A model generated the notes under the pieces. It made no database searches, was not told the DNA's origin, and was given only the letters and a program-made list of their open reading frames with translations. The translations under genes were made by a program, and so were the position numbers. A stretch of DNA of 5,831 nt from an uncultured Oscillospiraceae bacterium (lineage in GTDB: Bacteria > Bacillota > Clostridia > Oscillospirales > Oscillospiraceae), in assembly GCA_905205085.1 (NCBI GenBank), contig CAJLCG010000118.1, positions 1-5,831 on the forward strand, in the 5' to 3' direction. Positions 4,276-5,831 of this stretch are shown in pieces; positions within the stretch are counted from its first letter, which is position 1, and every line of letters begins with the position of its first letter.

Positions 4276-5829
4276 ATGAAAAAACTGATTGCCACAACGC
4301 TGGCTTTGGCTTTGACTGCTGCCTCTCTGGCGGGCTGCACCAGCGGTTCCAACACTGGTTCCAGCCAGAATGCGGTGAATGCGGACAAGATGTCCCAGAC
4401 CCAGACCGTAAAGGCCCCCAAGTATGTGTTCCTGTTTATCGGTGACGGCATGAGCTATCCCCAGATCCAGTCTACATCCGACTATCTGGGCGCGCTGAAG
4501 GACGAGGACTACTGGCAGGCGGAGCCCAGCCTGGACGACAACCAGGGCGCCAAGCTGGACGGCCCGGAGTACCTGAACTTTATGAACTTTGAGGCCGCGG
4601 GGTCGGCGGTTACTTACGACTCCAACAGCTTCTGCCCCGACTCCGCCTCCACCGCCACGTCCATCTCCACCGGGCACAAGACCTACTCCGGCACCATCAA
4701 TATGGACGAGACGGGTACCACCGCCTATGAGACCATTGCCGAGCAGCTCAAGGCCCAGAAGAACTGGGAGATCGGCATCATCTCTTCCGTCAACCTCAAC
4801 CATGCCACACCCGCTGCCTTCTATGCCCATCAGGCCAGCCGCAACAACTACTATGAGATCGGCCAGGAGCTGATCGCCTCCGACTTTGACTACTTTGCCG
4901 GCGGCGGCCTGCTGTCTCCCACCGGTAAGGAGGAGGACCAGGCCAATCTGTATGACCTGGCCAAGGAGGCCGGCTACACCGTGGCTATGACCCACGAGGA
5001 GGCTGAGGCCGTGGGCGCCGACACCGAGAAGGCCATCCTGGTGGATGAGAACCTGGCCGACGGCGACGCCATGGCCTACGAGCTGGACCGCACCGAGGAG
5101 ATGTGGTCTCTGGCCGACTACGTGGAGAAGGGCATTGAGGTGCTGGACAACGACAACGGCTTCTTCATGATGTGTGAGGGCGGCAAGATCGACTGGGCCT
5201 GCCACGCCAACGACGCCGCCTCTTCCATCCACGACACTATGGCTCTGGCTGACGCGGTGCAGGTGGCCATGGACTTTGCCCAGGAGCATGCGGACGAGAC
5301 CCTGATCCTGGTCACAGGCGACCACGAGACCGGCGGCCTGACCATCGGCTTTGCCGGCACCGACTACGACACCTACCTCAACCTGCTGGAGAGCCAGAAG
5401 ATCTCCTTTGCCAAGTTTGACAGCGACTACGTGGCCAAGTACAAGGAGAACAAGACCTCCTTTGATGAGGTGATGGCCGATGTGACCGAGCTGTTCGGCC
5501 TGAAGACCTCCGGCGAGGAGGGAGACAAGCTGGTGCTCACCGACTACGAGCTGGGCCTGCTGAAGACCGCCTATGAGAAGAGCATCAACGAGAAGGACAC
5601 CGGCATGGATGAGCAGCAGGAGTACGTGCTCTACGGCACCTACGAGCCCCTCACCGTCACCATCACCCACATCATCAACAACAAGTCCGGCGTGAGCTTC
5701 ACCTCTTACAGCCACACCGGCCTGCCCGTGGCCGTGCTGGCCCAGGGCGTGGGCAGCGATGTGTTCAACGGCTACTACGACAACACCGACATCTACAACA
5801 AGCTGGCCGATATGCTCAGCATCGCCTGA
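4276..5829 (+). CDS. Alkaline phosphatase (PhoA-type superfamily), lipoprotein
   Basis: The 517-residue product starts at ATG 4276, with GGAGGG (4261-4266) 9 nt upstream; upstream in-frame codons overlap the Rrf2 gene and lack a site. Residues 1-20 are a lipoprotein signal with lipobox LAGC (Cys21), so the enzyme is probably anchored on the outer face of the membrane; a Ser/Asn/Gln-rich linker follows to about 45. Compared with E. coli PhoA from memory, the core is complete: Asp57 in FIGDGMS, nucleophile Ser123 in PDSAS, Thr178 in HATPA, Arg189 in ASRNN, Glu301 in CEGGKIDW, Asp306 and His310, Asp349-His350 in TGDHETGG, and His480 in SHTG. PhoA Asp153 and Lys328 correspond to His176 and Trp307, a swap known in many non-enteric enzymes and tied to altered metal use. 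It hydrolyses phosphate monoesters to scavenge phosphate. An insert at about 365-460, between the DHE motif and the last His, is probably a helical cap region. No terminator is seen before the window ends. Confidence 0.94.
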   Translation: MKKLIATTLALALTAASLAGCTSGSNTGSSQNAVNADKMSQTQTVKAPKYVFLFIGDGMSYPQIQSTSDYLGALKDEDYWQAEPSLDDNQGAKLDGPEYLNFMNFEAAGSAVTYDSNSFCPDSASTATSISTGHKTYSGTINMDETGTTAYETIAEQLKAQKNWEIGIISSVNLNHATPAAFYAHQASRNNYYEIGQELIASDFDYFAGGGLLSPTGKEEDQANLYDLAKEAGYTVAMTHEEAEAVGADTEKAILVDENLADGDAMAYELDRTEEMWSLADYVEKGIEVLDNDNGFFMMCEGGKIDWACHANDAASSIHDTMALADAVQVAMDFAQEHADETLILVTGDHETGGLTIGFAGTDYDTYLNLLESQKISFAKFDSDYVAKYKENKTSFDEVMADVTELFGLKTSGEEGDKLVLTDYELGLLKTAYEKSINEKDTGMDEQQEYVLYGTYEPLTVTITHIINNKSGVSFTSYSHTGLPVAVLAQGVGSDVFNGYYDNTDIYNKLADMLSIA

Positions 5830-5831
5830 TT

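Overview
The window looks like a chromosomal piece of a moderately GC-rich anaerobic Firmicute, most likely a gut Oscillospiraceae-type Clostridium (Flavonifractor/Oscillibacter-like). This is inferred from strong Shine-Dalgarno sites, sigma-A promoters with extended -10 elements, a Gram-positive style SH3b-NlpC/P60 wall hydrolase, a modular [FeFe]-hydrogenase of the clostridial type and a lipoprotein alkaline phosphatase. No similarity search was possible. I see no mobile element, CRISPR array, tRNA or rRNA, and most of the region is ordinary core-genome content.

Layout. (1) Positions 1-190 hold the start of a membrane protein gene on the minus strand, running off the left edge. (2) Positions 191-433 form a divergent regulatory region with two back-to-back promoters that have identical hexamers (TTGACA-17-TACAAT). 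Each overlaps three copies of an nTTACA-type hexamer at exact 11-bp steps, a pattern like the boxes of the WalR/PhoP (OmpR-type) cell-envelope regulators. (3) Positions 434-1636 hold a two-gene plus-strand unit: an uncharacterised 96-aa protein and a secreted SH3b-SH3b-NlpC/P60 endopeptidase. (4) Positions 1656-1733 hold two strong terminators between convergent genes. (5) Positions 1746-3263 (minus) encode a 505-aa [FeFe]-hydrogenase with 16 N-terminal Fe-S cysteines and a complete set of H-cluster cysteines. (6) Positions 3264-3736 form a second divergent intergenic region with a promoter on each strand and about 270 bp that I cannot explain. (7) Positions 3737-4150 encode an Rrf2-family regulator with an IscR-like three-cysteine motif. 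(8) Positions 4151-4275 contain a long imperfect hairpin ending at the next ribosome-binding site. (9) Positions 4276-5829 encode a complete lipoprotein alkaline phosphatase.

How the genes may work together. The left half reads as a cell-envelope module: a membrane protein (possibly of the lipoteichoic-acid-synthase type) and a wall hydrolase sharing one control region. The right half pairs a hydrogenase with a divergent, probably Fe-S-sensing regulator, so redox or Fe-S control of hydrogen metabolism is plausible. The phosphatase gene has no obvious functional link to the regulator upstream. The most interesting observations are the shared 11-bp hexamer arrays at 214-241 and 382-409, and the hydrogenase/Rrf2 divergent pair. 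I did not find convincing evidence of an entirely new system.
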